The notes below the pieces were generated by a model. That model was not told where the DNA came from, ran no database searches, and was given only the letters and a program-made list of their open reading frames with translations. Position numbers and translations under genes: made by a program. Source: Streptomyces eurocidicus (lineage in GTDB: Bacteria > Actinomycetota > Actinomycetes > Streptomycetales > Streptomycetaceae). From it: a stretch of 64,000 nucleotides of DNA. Numbering within the stretch: the first letter of the stretch is position 1; every line of letters begins with the position of its first letter. Positions 25,178 through 33,235 of this stretch are shown in pieces. The DNA lies in assembly GCF_002891295.1 (NCBI RefSeq), contig NZ_LGUI01000001.1, positions 682,001-746,000 of the forward strand. The letters run 5' to 3'.

Positions 25178-26407
25178 ATGACGACGGAGATCCGAGTACT
25201 GCGTCAGGCCGACTGGGACGTCTGGTACGGCACGGTGGAGCTGGCGTTCGGCGGGGTCGCCGAGGCTCCCGAGGAGGCCGCGCTGTGGCGCGAGCTGACC
25301 CCCTTCGAGCGGTCGATCGGCGTCTGGGACGGCCCCGAAGTCGTGGGCACGACCGGGGCGTTCGCCTTCCGGATCACGGTTCCGGGCGGGGCGGCGGTGC
25401 CCGCCGCCGGGGTGACGATGGTGGGCGTGCGGCCGACGCACCGCAGGCGCGGCGTGCTGCGCGCGATGATGCGGCGTCAGTTGGACGACGTCCGGGCCTG
25501 GGGTGAACCGGTCGCGGTGCTGACGGCTTCCGAGGCGGGGATCTACGGCCGGTTCGGCTACGGCATCGCGACCCACAACATGCGCGTGGCCGTCGACACG
25601 ACCCGGGTGCGTCTCGCCGTCCCTGGCGGCACGGACGAGGTGCGGTTGCGCTTGTCGAAGCCCGATGAAGCACGGGACGCCTGCGAGGCGGTCTACGCGC
25701 GCCGGGTAGCCGCCCGGCCCGGGATGCTGGAGCGGCTGCCCGGCTGGGCGGCGCTGCCGCTGCTGGACCCGGCCGGTCAGCGTGCGGGGGCCTCGCCGTT
25801 GCAGTGCGTCCTCGCGGAGGCCGGTGGCGAGGTGGTGGGGTACGCGCGGTACGCGATGAACCCGGAGTGGACGCCGGCGGGGCCGAACGGCACGGTGCGG
25901 CTGCGTGACGTCGAGGCCCTGACGCCGGCGGCGTACGCGGCGCTGTGGCGCTATCTGTGCGGGATCGATCTGACGTCGCGGGTCACCTGCTTCAGCCTGC
26001 CGGTCGACGATCCGCTGCTGCACCTGGTCGGTGACGTCCGGCGGTGCGAGCCGGCGGTGCGGGACCAGTTGCACGTACGGCTGGTCGACGTGGGCGCGGC
26101 GCTGGCTGCGCGTACGTACCGGACGCCGGTGGACGTGGTGTTCGAGGTGGCCGACGACTTCTGCCCCTGGAACGCGGGGCGCTGGCGGCTGACGGGGGAT
26201 CCGAAGGGTGCCTCCTGCGAGCGCACCGAGGACGCCGCGGACCTGCTGCTGTCCGTGCGGGAGCTGGGCGCCGCCTATCTGGGCGGGGTGTCGCTGGCCG
26301 CGCTGGCGGCGGCCGGCCGGGTGACGGAGGTGCGGGAGGGCGCGCTGGAGGAGGCGGCCACGGCGTTCGGCGGCTCGGTCGCGCCGTGGCTGCCGCACGG
26401 CTTCTGA
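25178..26407 (+). CDS. Eis-type GNAT N-acetyltransferase
   Basis: 409 residues, the usual size of Eis proteins, which fuse two GNAT domains with a sterol-carrier-like C-terminal domain. The acetyl-CoA motif is MVGVRPTHRRRGVLRAMMRRQL (about residues 83-104), followed by EPVAVLTASEAGIYGRFGYG. The C terminus ends in the free carboxylate-type PHGF motif that Eis uses in catalysis. Homologues acetylate amines, including some aminoglycosides and protein lysines; the substrate is unknown here. ATG at 25178 starts MTTEIRVL; an in-frame ATG at 25130 is less likely. Confidence 0.88.
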   Translation: MTTEIRVLRQADWDVWYGTVELAFGGVAEAPEEAALWRELTPFERSIGVWDGPEVVGTTGAFAFRITVPGGAAVPAAGVTMVGVRPTHRRRGVLRAMMRRQLDDVRAWGEPVAVLTASEAGIYGRFGYGIATHNMRVAVDTTRVRLAVPGGTDEVRLRLSKPDEARDACEAVYARRVAARPGMLERLPGWAALPLLDPAGQRAGASPLQCVLAEAGGEVVGYARYAMNPEWTPAGPNGTVRLRDVEALTPAAYAALWRYLCGIDLTSRVTCFSLPVDDPLLHLVGDVRRCEPAVRDQLHVRLVDVGAALAARTYRTPVDVVFEVADDFCPWNAGRWRLTGDPKGASCERTEDAADLLLSVRELGAAYLGGVSLAALAAAGRVTEVREGALEEAATAFGGSVAPWLPHGF

Positions 26408-26438
26408 GCCTCCCCGGGCCCGGCCGGCCGGGAGCCCG

Positions 26439-27251
26439 TCAGCGCTGCTGGCAGGCGGGGCACCAGAAGAGGTTGCGGGCGGCGAGACCGGCGGTGCGGA
26501 TCTCGCCACCACAGATGTGGCAGGGCTGCTGGGCCCGGCGGTAGACGTACACCTCGCCGCCGTGGTCGTCCACGCGCGGTGGGCGGCCCATGGCCTCCGG
26601 GGTGTGCTCGGGGCGCACGGTGTCGATTCTGTTGTTCCGTACGCCTTCGCGCATCAGCTCGGCCAGATCCGACCACATCGCGTCCCACTCCGGCCGGGTG
26701 AGGTCGCGGCCGAGGCGGTAAGGGTCGATTCCATGCCGGAAAAGGACCTCGGCGCGGTAGACATTGCCGACGCCGGCGATGACCTTCTGGTCCATGAGGA
26801 GCGCGGCGACGGTGGTGCGACTGCGGCTGACGCGGGCCCAGGCGGCCTCGCCGTTGTCCTGTGCGCGCAGCGGGTCGGGGCCGAGCCGGTCGTGTATCGC
26901 CTGCTTCTCCCCCTCGGTGACGAGGGCGCAGGTGGTAGGGCCGCGCAGGTCGGCGTACGCGGTGGCGGTCGCGAGCCGCAGCCGCACGGTGTCGGTGGGC
27001 GGGGGGACGGGGGCGTCACCGAAGGTGTACTTCCCGAAGAGGCCGAGGTGGATGTGGATCCACACGTCGGCTTCGCCGAAGCCGAGGAAGAGGTGTTTGC
27101 CGTGGGCTTCGGCGGTGGTGAGGGGGTTGCCGTCCAGGAGGGCGGCGCTGTCCGCGAATTTGCCTTGGGGACTGGTCACCCGGACCTCGCGGTTGCCGAA
27201 CCGTTCGGCGTGATCCTGGGCGAGCCGATGAATGGTGTGCCCTTCGGGCAA
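26439..27251 (-). CDS. nei: Fpg/Nei-family DNA glycosylase (Nei2-type)
   Basis: 270 residues; excises oxidised bases and nicks the strand. The mature N terminus PEGHTIHR gives the catalytic Pro and Glu. The helix-two-turn-helix region MDQKVIAGVGNVYRAEVLF and a four-cysteine zinc finger (CHICGG...FWCPAC) close to the C terminus are intact. The start is a rare TTG (27249-27251): any other start would displace the essential Pro2, and AGGAG lies seven bases upstream. Convergent with the Eis-like gene. Confidence 0.93.
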   Translation of the reverse strand: MPEGHTIHRLAQDHAERFGNREVRVTSPQGKFADSAALLDGNPLTTAEAHGKHLFLGFGEADVWIHIHLGLFGKYTFGDAPVPPPTDTVRLRLATATAYADLRGPTTCALVTEGEKQAIHDRLGPDPLRAQDNGEAAWARVSRSRTTVAALLMDQKVIAGVGNVYRAEVLFRHGIDPYRLGRDLTRPEWDAMWSDLAELMREGVRNNRIDTVRPEHTPEAMGRPPRVDDHGGEVYVYRRAQQPCHICGGEIRTAGLAARNLFWCPACQQR

Positions 27252-27309
27252 GGCGTTTCTCCTGCGGAGTGCGGTCAGTGGTCAGGTGCGGCCCGATTGC
27301 CTGTTCCCC

Positions 27310-27521
27310 GGCCCCGCCCCTTCCCGCAGCATCCGATGTGCGGCTCCGCCGCGTGGCGGGGGCAGGCCCCCAGACCCCCGAAGCGGCTGCGCCGCTTGTC
27401 CTCAAACGCCGGACGGGCTGGATTTTCGCGGACCGCAGCCGGCGAAATCAGCCCGTCCGGCGCTTGAGGACACCGCGCGCCGGCGCGGTCCGGGATCCGG
27501 GGCAGAGCCCCGGAGGGTGAG
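27310..27521. repeat. Inverted pair of dispersed-repeat modules
   Basis: The nei-rpiB spacer holds two repeat modules head to head. The plus-oriented core GTCCTCAAACGCCGGACGGGCTG is at 27398-27420 and the opposite core at 27449-27471; they differ at one base and are 28 bases apart. Flanking parts (GCGGGGGC boxes, CCAGACCCCC, short GC hairpin, GATCCGGGGCAGAGCCCCGG) mirror each other too. Compare 3999-4180 and 5590-5650. The pair could fold into a very long hairpin and probably ends rpiB transcription. Confidence 0.8.
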
Positions 27522-27529
27522 CCGGTCGG

Positions 27530-28015
27530 TCAGGGCTGCGGGTGGTGGGCCGGGATCGGCGGGAGCTCGCCCGTCGTCTCGTAGCGGCTCAGCATCTCGA
27601 TGCGGCGGGTGTGCCGCTCCTCGCCGGAGTACGGCGTCGCCAGGAAGATCTCGACGAACTTCGTCGCCTCCTCCTGGGTGTGCATCCGGCCGCCGATGCT
27701 GATCACGTTGGCGTCGTTGTGCTCACGGCCGAGCGCCGCGGTCTGCTCGCTCCAGGCGAGGGCGGCCCGGACGCCCTTGACCTTGTTCGCGGCGATCTGC
27801 TCGCCGTTGCCGGAGCCGCCGATGACGATGCCGAGGCTGTCCTTGTCCGCGGCGGTCCGCTCCGCGGCGCGGAGGCAGAACGGCGGGTAGTCGTCCTGGG
27901 CGTCGTAGATGTGGGGACCGCAGTCGACGGCCTCATGGCCCTGGGCCGTGAGCCACTCGACGAGGTGGTTCTTGAGTTCGTAGCCGGCATGGTCGGAGCC
28001 GAGATACACGCGCAT
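27530..28015 (-). CDS. rpiB: Ribose-5-phosphate isomerase B
   Basis: 161 residues; interconverts ribose 5-phosphate and ribulose 5-phosphate in the pentose phosphate pathway. The RpiB/LacAB signature SDHAGYELK is at the N terminus, followed by VDCGPHIYDAQDDYP, IVIGGSGNGEQIAANK, HNDANVISIGGR and RHTRRIEML. GGSGNGE lacks the E. coli catalytic Cys at the usual site and has the Glu used by mycobacterial enzymes, so it is the actinobacterial subtype. ATG at 28013-28015. Confidence 0.95.
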   Translation of the reverse strand: MRVYLGSDHAGYELKNHLVEWLTAQGHEAVDCGPHIYDAQDDYPPFCLRAAERTAADKDSLGIVIGGSGNGEQIAANKVKGVRAALAWSEQTAALGREHNDANVISIGGRMHTQEEATKFVEIFLATPYSGEERHTRRIEMLSRYETTGELPPIPAHHPQP

Positions 28016-28077
28016 ACGACCGAGTGTGGCACGAGTACGGGCCCGGATCGCCCCAGGGGCACCCCCAAGCACAGGTG

Positions 28078-28097
28078 AACGTCAGGCAACGTCAGGC
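28078..28097. promoter_or_regulatory. Tandem AACGTCAGGC repeat upstream of permease 1
   Basis: Two exact, adjacent copies of AACGTCAGGC lie about 95 bases before the first permease. ACGTCAGGC recurs once upstream of the third permease (34693-34701). It is a candidate regulator-binding site; the binding protein is unknown. Confidence 0.35.
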
Positions 28098-28190
28098 GAT
28101 CACAACGATACGGATTCGGACCTTCCTAAATACGCCTTCGAAAAGTTCTAATGCGGGGGCTCGTAACCCGAGAACCTAAGGAACGTGCAC

Positions 28191-29642
28191 ATGGGCGCGA
28201 CACCGCCGACTATGACAAAGGCGTCGACCACCGGCGACCCCGGGCAGGCCACCGCCGCGTCTGCCCAGGACGGCCTCAAGGCCGGGCTCAAGAACCGCCA
28301 CCTGTCCATGATCGCCATCGGCGGTGTGATCGGTGCCGGCCTCTTCGTGGGCTCCAAGAGCGGTATCGCCGCCGCCGGGCCCGCCATCCTCGTCTCCTAC
28401 GCACTCGTCGGCGCGATGGTCGTCTTCGTGATGCGGATGCTCGGCGAGATGGCCGCCGCCAATCCGACCTCCGGCTCCTTCTCCGCCTACGCGGACCGGG
28501 CGCTGGGCCGCTGGGCCGGTTTCACCATCGGCTGGCTGTACTGGTTCTTCTGGGTCGTCGTGCTGGCGGTCGAGGCGACCGCGGGCGCGGAGATCCTCGA
28601 AGGCTGGATACCGGCCGTTCCGCAGTGGGCCTGGGCCCTGATCGTCATGGTGGTCCTCACCGTCACCAACCTCGGCTCGGTGAGCTCCTACGGCGAGTTC
28701 GAGTTCTGGTTCGCGGGCATCAAGGTCGTCGCCATCTCCGCGTTCGTCGTGATCGGCGGGCTGGCGATGTTCGGCCTGCTGCCGGGCTCGGACAACCCGG
28801 GCGCGGGCCTGGACAACCTGACGGCGCACGGCGGGTTCATGCCCAACGGGCCGGGCGCGATCCTCGCCGGTGTGCTGATGGTCGTCTTCTCCTTCATGGG
28901 CAGCGAGATCGTCACCCTGGCCGCCGGTGAGTCCGAGGACCCGCAGCGCGCGGTCACCAAGGCCACCAACAGCGTGATCTGGCGCATCGGCGTCTTCTAC
29001 CTGGGCTCGATCCTCGTCGTGGTCTCCCTGCTCCCGTGGGACTCCAAGGAGATCGCCGAGAAGGGCAGCTATGTCGCCGCCCTGGACTCGATCGGCATCC
29101 CGCACGCCGGCCAGATCATGAACGTCATCGTCCTGACCGCCGTGCTGTCCTGCCTGAACTCCGGTCTCTACACCGCCTCCCGCATGGCCTTCTCGCTCGG
29201 CCAGCGCGGCGACGCCCCCAGGGCGTTCGCCCGCGCCAACAAGAGGGGCGTCCCGCAGGCCGCGATCCTCGGCTCGGTCGTCTTCGGCTTCCTGTCCGTG
29301 TTCTTCAACTACATGTGGCCGGACACCGTCTTCAAGTTCCTGCTGAACGCCTCGGGCGCCGTCGCCCTCTTCGTCTGGCTGGTCATCTGCTTCACCCAGC
29401 TGAAGATGCGCGGCATCATCCAGCGCGAGTCGCCGGAGCGGCACGTGGTGAAGATGTGGCTCTTCCCGTACCTGACCTGGGCCACCATCGGCATGATCAC
29501 CTTCGTGCTGGGCTACATGGTCTACGACGGCGGCGACAACCGCGAGCAGGTCCTGCTGTCGACGCTGCTGGGCGCGATCGTCCTGGTCGTCGGCCTCGTC
29601 CTGGACCGCCGCCGGCGCACGCGGGGCGCCGTCCAGGGTTAA
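28191..29642 (+). CDS. APC-family amino-acid permease 1 (GabP-like)
   Basis: 483 residues, 12 predicted membrane spans. The N-terminal consensus is clear (GLKNRHLSMIAIGGVIGAGLFVGSKSGIAAAGPA), as are YGEFEFWFAGIKVVAI and TATAGAEILEGW regions typical of the amino-acid transporter (AAT) branch that includes GabP, AnsP and AroP. Likely a proton-coupled importer; the substrate cannot be assigned. ATG at 28191 has AAGGAA eight bases before it. Two close paralogues follow at 33236 and 34822. Confidence 0.92.
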   Translation: MGATPPTMTKASTTGDPGQATAASAQDGLKAGLKNRHLSMIAIGGVIGAGLFVGSKSGIAAAGPAILVSYALVGAMVVFVMRMLGEMAAANPTSGSFSAYADRALGRWAGFTIGWLYWFFWVVVLAVEATAGAEILEGWIPAVPQWAWALIVMVVLTVTNLGSVSSYGEFEFWFAGIKVVAISAFVVIGGLAMFGLLPGSDNPGAGLDNLTAHGGFMPNGPGAILAGVLMVVFSFMGSEIVTLAAGESEDPQRAVTKATNSVIWRIGVFYLGSILVVVSLLPWDSKEIAEKGSYVAALDSIGIPHAGQIMNVIVLTAVLSCLNSGLYTASRMAFSLGQRGDAPRAFARANKRGVPQAAILGSVVFGFLSVFFNYMWPDTVFKFLLNASGAVALFVWLVICFTQLKMRGIIQRESPERHVVKMWLFPYLTWATIGMITFVLGYMVYDGGDNREQVLLSTLLGAIVLVVGLVLDRRRRTRGAVQG

Positions 29643-29661
29643 GCACCTCCCGGCGGGCGCG

Positions 29662-31272
29662 TCACGAGGTCTCGAAGGACTTCTTGGCGCGCTCGTACAC
29701 CGCGAGGGCGGTGGACTCGGCGGAGTCGGCGTACCAGACGCTCACCTGGTACGTCCGGCCTCCCTTCTCGAAGCCGAGCTGCCGCCCCTGCCGGGGCTTC
29801 CCGCCCTGCAGGAACGCGTACTCCCAGACCACCGCCGGATCACCGGAGAAGGTGGTCCTTTCCAGTTTCGTCTTCCGGTAGCCCGGTGTGTCGTGGAAGC
29901 CGCTCTCGAAGCGCTCCCAGTGCGTCAGCAGGTCCTCCGTCGTGCGGCCCTGCTTGGCGGAGAGCTCGATCGCACCGTCCTTCGAGGTGTACGTGACGTC
30001 GGCGGGCGACTGCTGCGTACGGTTCCAGTCGGCCGGCGGCTCCCAGCTGAAACCCTCCTCGGACCGGCGCGCCCCCACCGCGGCGCCCCCGGACGCCTTC
30101 CCTCCGGACGTCTGCCCGGCCGGTGCCGAGCTGCCCGGCGGCCGGTCCGTACCGCCCGCCGGGGCGCCCCCGCCCTCGCCTCCCCCGGGCCCGCGCGCCA
30201 CCAGGACGATCCCCACGGCCACCGCCGACACGGTCACCACCGCTCCGGCGGCGAGCAGCGCGACCCGGCGGCGCGCCGGACCGCCGCCCCGCGGGCCCCG
30301 CACCGGCGCCGCCGGCCGCTCCGGGGGCGGTACGGGTGCGGGCACCGGCGGCGGTACGGGCACCACCGCCGGCCGGCCGGCGAGGACCGTCGGCGGGTGC
30401 GGCACCGGCTCGGCGAGTGCGGCCAGCGCCCCTTCCACCGCGTCGAGGGACGGCCGCCGCCCCGCCTCCTTGAGCAGCAGCCCGGCCAGCAGCTCGCGCA
30501 GCGGGCCCGCGGCGGCCGGAATCTCCGGCTGCTCGTAGAGCACGGCGTGCAGGGTGGCCAGGGTGGTCGCCCGGGTGAAGGGCGACTGGCCGGCGACGGC
30601 CGCGCACAGCGTCGCGCCGAGCGACCAGAGATCGGAGGGCGGGCCCTGCTGCCTGCCCTCGATCCGCTCCGGGGCCATGTACTCCGGTGAGCCGACCAGG
30701 GTGCCCGCCATCGTCAGGGCCGCGGCGTCCTGCATGGCCGCGATGCCGAAGTCGGTGAGCACGATCCGGCCGCCCGCGGTCAGCAGGACGTTGCCCGGCT
30801 TGATGTCACGGTGCAGCACCCCGACGGCATGCACCGCGCGCAGGGCGCGCACCAGCCCCAGGCCGATCCGGGCGGCCTCGCGCGGGGCGACCGGGCCGTC
30901 GTGGCCCAGCGCCTGTTCCAGGGAGCGGCCGTCGACGAGCTCCATCACGATCCACAGCCGGTCGTCCTCCTCGGCCACGTCGTAGACCCGCACGACGTTC
31001 GGGTGGTCGATCCGGGCGGTGGCACGGGCCTCCCGCAGACTCCGCTCCCGCTGGACGGCGCTGGCCTCGCCGACGAGCCCGTCGATACGGATCTCCTTGG
31101 CCGCCACCGGCCGGCCGAGTATCCGGTCGTCCGCCCGCCACACCCGGCCCATTCCACCGCGCCCGATCAATTCCAGCAGCCGGTAGCGACCCACCACCAG
31201 CCGCTGCCCCCGCCCCTCGTCGCTCGAATTCCCCACCAGGCCCGCCCCCATTGCGGAATTATCGTTCCGCAC
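29662..31272 (-). CDS. Transmembrane serine/threonine protein kinase (PknB-like)
   Basis: 536 residues. Kinase domain, residues ~28-290: glycine loop IGRGGMGRVW, AAKEI lysine, HRDIKPGNVLL catalytic loop, DFGIA, and SPEYMAPERIEG activation segment. A Pro/Ala-rich juxtamembrane segment leads to one span (about 340-362); the outer region has a G/S/T-rich linker and a ~125-residue globular domain (FSWEPPADWNRTQ to the C terminus) rather than PASTA repeats, so its signal is different from PknB. GTG at 31270-31272; an ATG at 31251 lies just after an inverted repeat. Divergent from the LPXTG-type surface-protein gene. Confidence 0.9.
   Translation of the reverse strand: MRNDNSAMGAGLVGNSSDEGRGQRLVVGRYRLLELIGRGGMGRVWRADDRILGRPVAAKEIRIDGLVGEASAVQRERSLREARATARIDHPNVVRVYDVAEEDDRLWIVMELVDGRSLEQALGHDGPVAPREAARIGLGLVRALRAVHAVGVLHRDIKPGNVLLTAGGRIVLTDFGIAAMQDAAALTMAGTLVGSPEYMAPERIEGRQQGPPSDLWSLGATLCAAVAGQSPFTRATTLATLHAVLYEQPEIPAAAGPLRELLAGLLLKEAGRRPSLDAVEGALAALAEPVPHPPTVLAGRPAVVPVPPPVPAPVPPPERPAAPVRGPRGGGPARRRVALLAAGAVVTVSAVAVGIVLVARGPGGGEGGGAPAGGTDRPPGSSAPAGQTSGGKASGGAAVGARRSEEGFSWEPPADWNRTQQSPADVTYTSKDGAIELSAKQGRTTEDLLTHWERFESGFHDTPGYRKTKLERTTFSGDPAVVWEYAFLQGGKPRQGRQLGFEKGGRTYQVSVWYADSAESTALAVYERAKKSFETS
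31252..31271. promoter_or_regulatory. Inverted repeat at the kinase start
   Basis: TGCGGAA (31252-31258), loop TTATCG, TTCCGCA (31265-31271). It overlaps the first codons of the longer kinase form and sits in the divergent promoter region. It could be an operator, or a hairpin favouring the downstream ATG (31251). Confidence 0.35.
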
Positions 31273-31343
31273 CCTCGGACATTGGAATCTTGTGGTACCT
31301 ATTCAAATACCTCTGCAGGGAGCGGAGATAGGGGGGAGCGAAA

Positions 31344-32269
31344 ATGTTCCGAAGTATTCGACGGAGGCGCCGCGCGGTATCGCCGGCGCTGCCGGTCCCG
31401 GTGGCCCTGGCCGCTTCGGCGGCCCTGGCGGCGGCCCTGGTACTGCCGTCCGCCGTTACCGCCCAAGGCGCCGCCGCGCGCGCCGCCGAGCCCACGCCCG
31501 GCAGCAGCCAGGGCGGCAGCCCCGGCCCGAGCGCCCCGGCGGGGTACCGGGTCACCACCGGCCTGCCGGCCAAGATATCCGTGGACAAAAAGACGGGGAA
31601 CACCAGTCTGAATGCCACGATCCGTAATGGCGAGGCCAAGGAACTCGGGTCGGTCCGGCTGAAGGTGGTCGGATTCGAGGGAATGCAGATCAAGGCGGTC
31701 GAGGGATGCTCCCCCATCCCGGCCGGAGAGCTGCCCGAGGGTTCGAACAGCGGATTCTCCTGCACCGTCGACAAACTGGGCGCGGGGCAGAGCCGGGATT
31801 ACCGGGTGACGGCGCGCTTCGACCTGGGGAAGACCGGCCGGATCTGTCTTCCCGTCACCTTGGGCGACACGAAGACCCTGCTGTGGCAGCAGGGCCCGGT
31901 GCACTTCGGCACCACCGACACCAGCTCCGACGCACCGGACACCCCGCTGCTGCTCGGCACCAAGAACGTGCCGTCCGGTGGGGCGGCCACCCCGGGCGGG
32001 GGCGCGGCGAGCGCGCCGACGGCGGCCGGGAAGTCCGGTGGCACGGGCGGCGGCACGGTGAGCTCCGCGCCGTCGGCGGGCAAGGGCAAGGAGGCCGGCC
32101 CGGCCCGGAGCACGGGCGGCGCGGCGCCCTCGACGAGCGAGTCCCGGGCGAGCTGCCCCGGACGGGCTCCCCGTCGGCGCTGCCGCTGGCGGGCGCGCTG
32201 GCCGGTGCGCTGCTGCTCGCGGGCGCGATCGGGATCTGGGCGACCCGCAGGCAGGGCCGCCGCCACTGA
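31344..32269 (+). pseudogene. LPXTG-type cell-wall-anchored protein, frameshifted before the sorting signal
   Basis: The gene encodes a signal peptide after a basic start (MFRSIRRRRRAV..., hydrophobic to about residue 40), a ~150-residue outer domain with two cysteines (VEGCSPIP, GFSCTVDK) plus one later (GRICLPV), and a G/S/A/T-rich linker. Frame 1 then runs into an Arg-rich nonsense tail to 32432. One base earlier in phase, the same DNA encodes ELPRTG, a membrane span (ALPLAGALAGALLLAGAIGIW) and RRQGRRH-stop at 32269: a complete sortase signal. One extra C in the CCC run at 32143-32145 would restore it. This may be a true mutation, a programmed shift or a sequencing error. ATG at 31344 has GGGGGGAG upstream. 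Confidence 0.8.
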
Positions 32270-32294
32270 GCCCCGCGGCCGCCATGGACGCGAA

Positions 32295-32329
32295 CCGGGC
32301 CCGCACCCCGGTGAGGGGTGCGGGCCCGG
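32295..32329. terminator. Bidirectional terminator between the surface-protein gene and bioY
   Basis: CCGGGCCCGCACCCC (32295-32309) pairs exactly with 32315-32329 around GGTGA. It begins 26 bases after the restored stop (32269) but within the frame-1 tail, supporting 32269 as the real gene end. Confidence 0.82.
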
Positions 32330-32352
32330 CCGCGCGTACGGGGGCGGTGGCG

Positions 32353-32955
32353 TCAGCCGCGCCGGCCCAGCAGCTTCCAGGCGGCGGGCAGGGCGCCCAT
32401 GGCCAGGGCGGCCTTCAGGGCGTCGCCGATGAGGAAGGGCGTCAGCCCCGCCGCGACCGCCTCGGTGAGCGAGATGTGGGCGTACAGCGCGAGGTAGGGG
32501 ACACCGACCGCGTAGATGATCGCGGAGCCGAGCGCCATGCTGCCCGCGGTGCGCAGGGCGGAGCGGTCGGCGCCGCGGCGGGCGAGCGCGCCCACGACGG
32601 TGGTGGCCAGCAGCATGCCGAGGACGTAGCCGAAGGAGGCGAAGGCCGTGCCGGAGCGGCCCTCGGCGAACCACGGCACGCCGGCCATGCCGACCACCGC
32701 GTACAGGGCGAGGGAGAGGAAGCCCCGGCGGGCGCCGAGGGCGGTGCCGACCAGGAGGGCGGCGAAGGTCTGACCGCTGACCGGGACCGGGGAGCCGGGG
32801 ACCGGGATCGCGATCTGGGCGGTCAGGCCGGTCAGCGCGGCACCGCCGAGGATCAGGGCCGCGTCGCGGGCGCGGGCGCGCCCGGCGGAGGTGGCGGGGA
32901 GCAGATCGGCGAGGACCGTACCGGTCCGGGTGACAGAAGCAACGGCGGTGGCCAT
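32353..32955 (-). CDS. bioY: Biotin transporter substrate-binding component BioY
   Basis: 200 residues with six membrane spans. BioY is the S-component that captures biotin and works alone or with an ECF energising module. The family signature is present: ALTGLTAQIAIPVPGSPVPVSGQTFAALLVGTALGARRG, then YAVVGMAGVPWFAEGRSG and GYVLGMLLA. No bioM or bioN genes lie nearby, so it would act alone or with a shared module. ATG at 32953-32955 follows GCGGAG. No classical BioQ-type palindrome is evident in the 280-base upstream gap. Confidence 0.93.
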   Translation of the reverse strand: MATAVASVTRTGTVLADLLPATSAGRARARDAALILGGAALTGLTAQIAIPVPGSPVPVSGQTFAALLVGTALGARRGFLSLALYAVVGMAGVPWFAEGRSGTAFASFGYVLGMLLATTVVGALARRGADRSALRTAGSMALGSAIIYAVGVPYLALYAHISLTEAVAAGLTPFLIGDALKAALAMGALPAAWKLLGRRG

Positions 32956-33235
32956 CGGTACTCCGCGAGATAGAGGTATAGGACAAGTAAGTAAGGGACC
33001 AGGGCGACGTTAGCCGAGCGTCGCCGTCCCGGCACCGTGTGGCGATGACAAAGGCACGACGTTCCGCTTGGCGGGTTCCCAGCGTGGGCGGATCGGTGGG
33101 TGATGCTCGTCACTGGGGAGCGGCGAGGCTTGGCTCAGACCGCCCTGCCGGGAGAATGTGGAGTCACCTATACCCCTTTGCGCTCCGCGCGCAGCCCCCC
33201 ATGCGCCTCGTGCGCAGATCCGGAAGTACGAGCCC

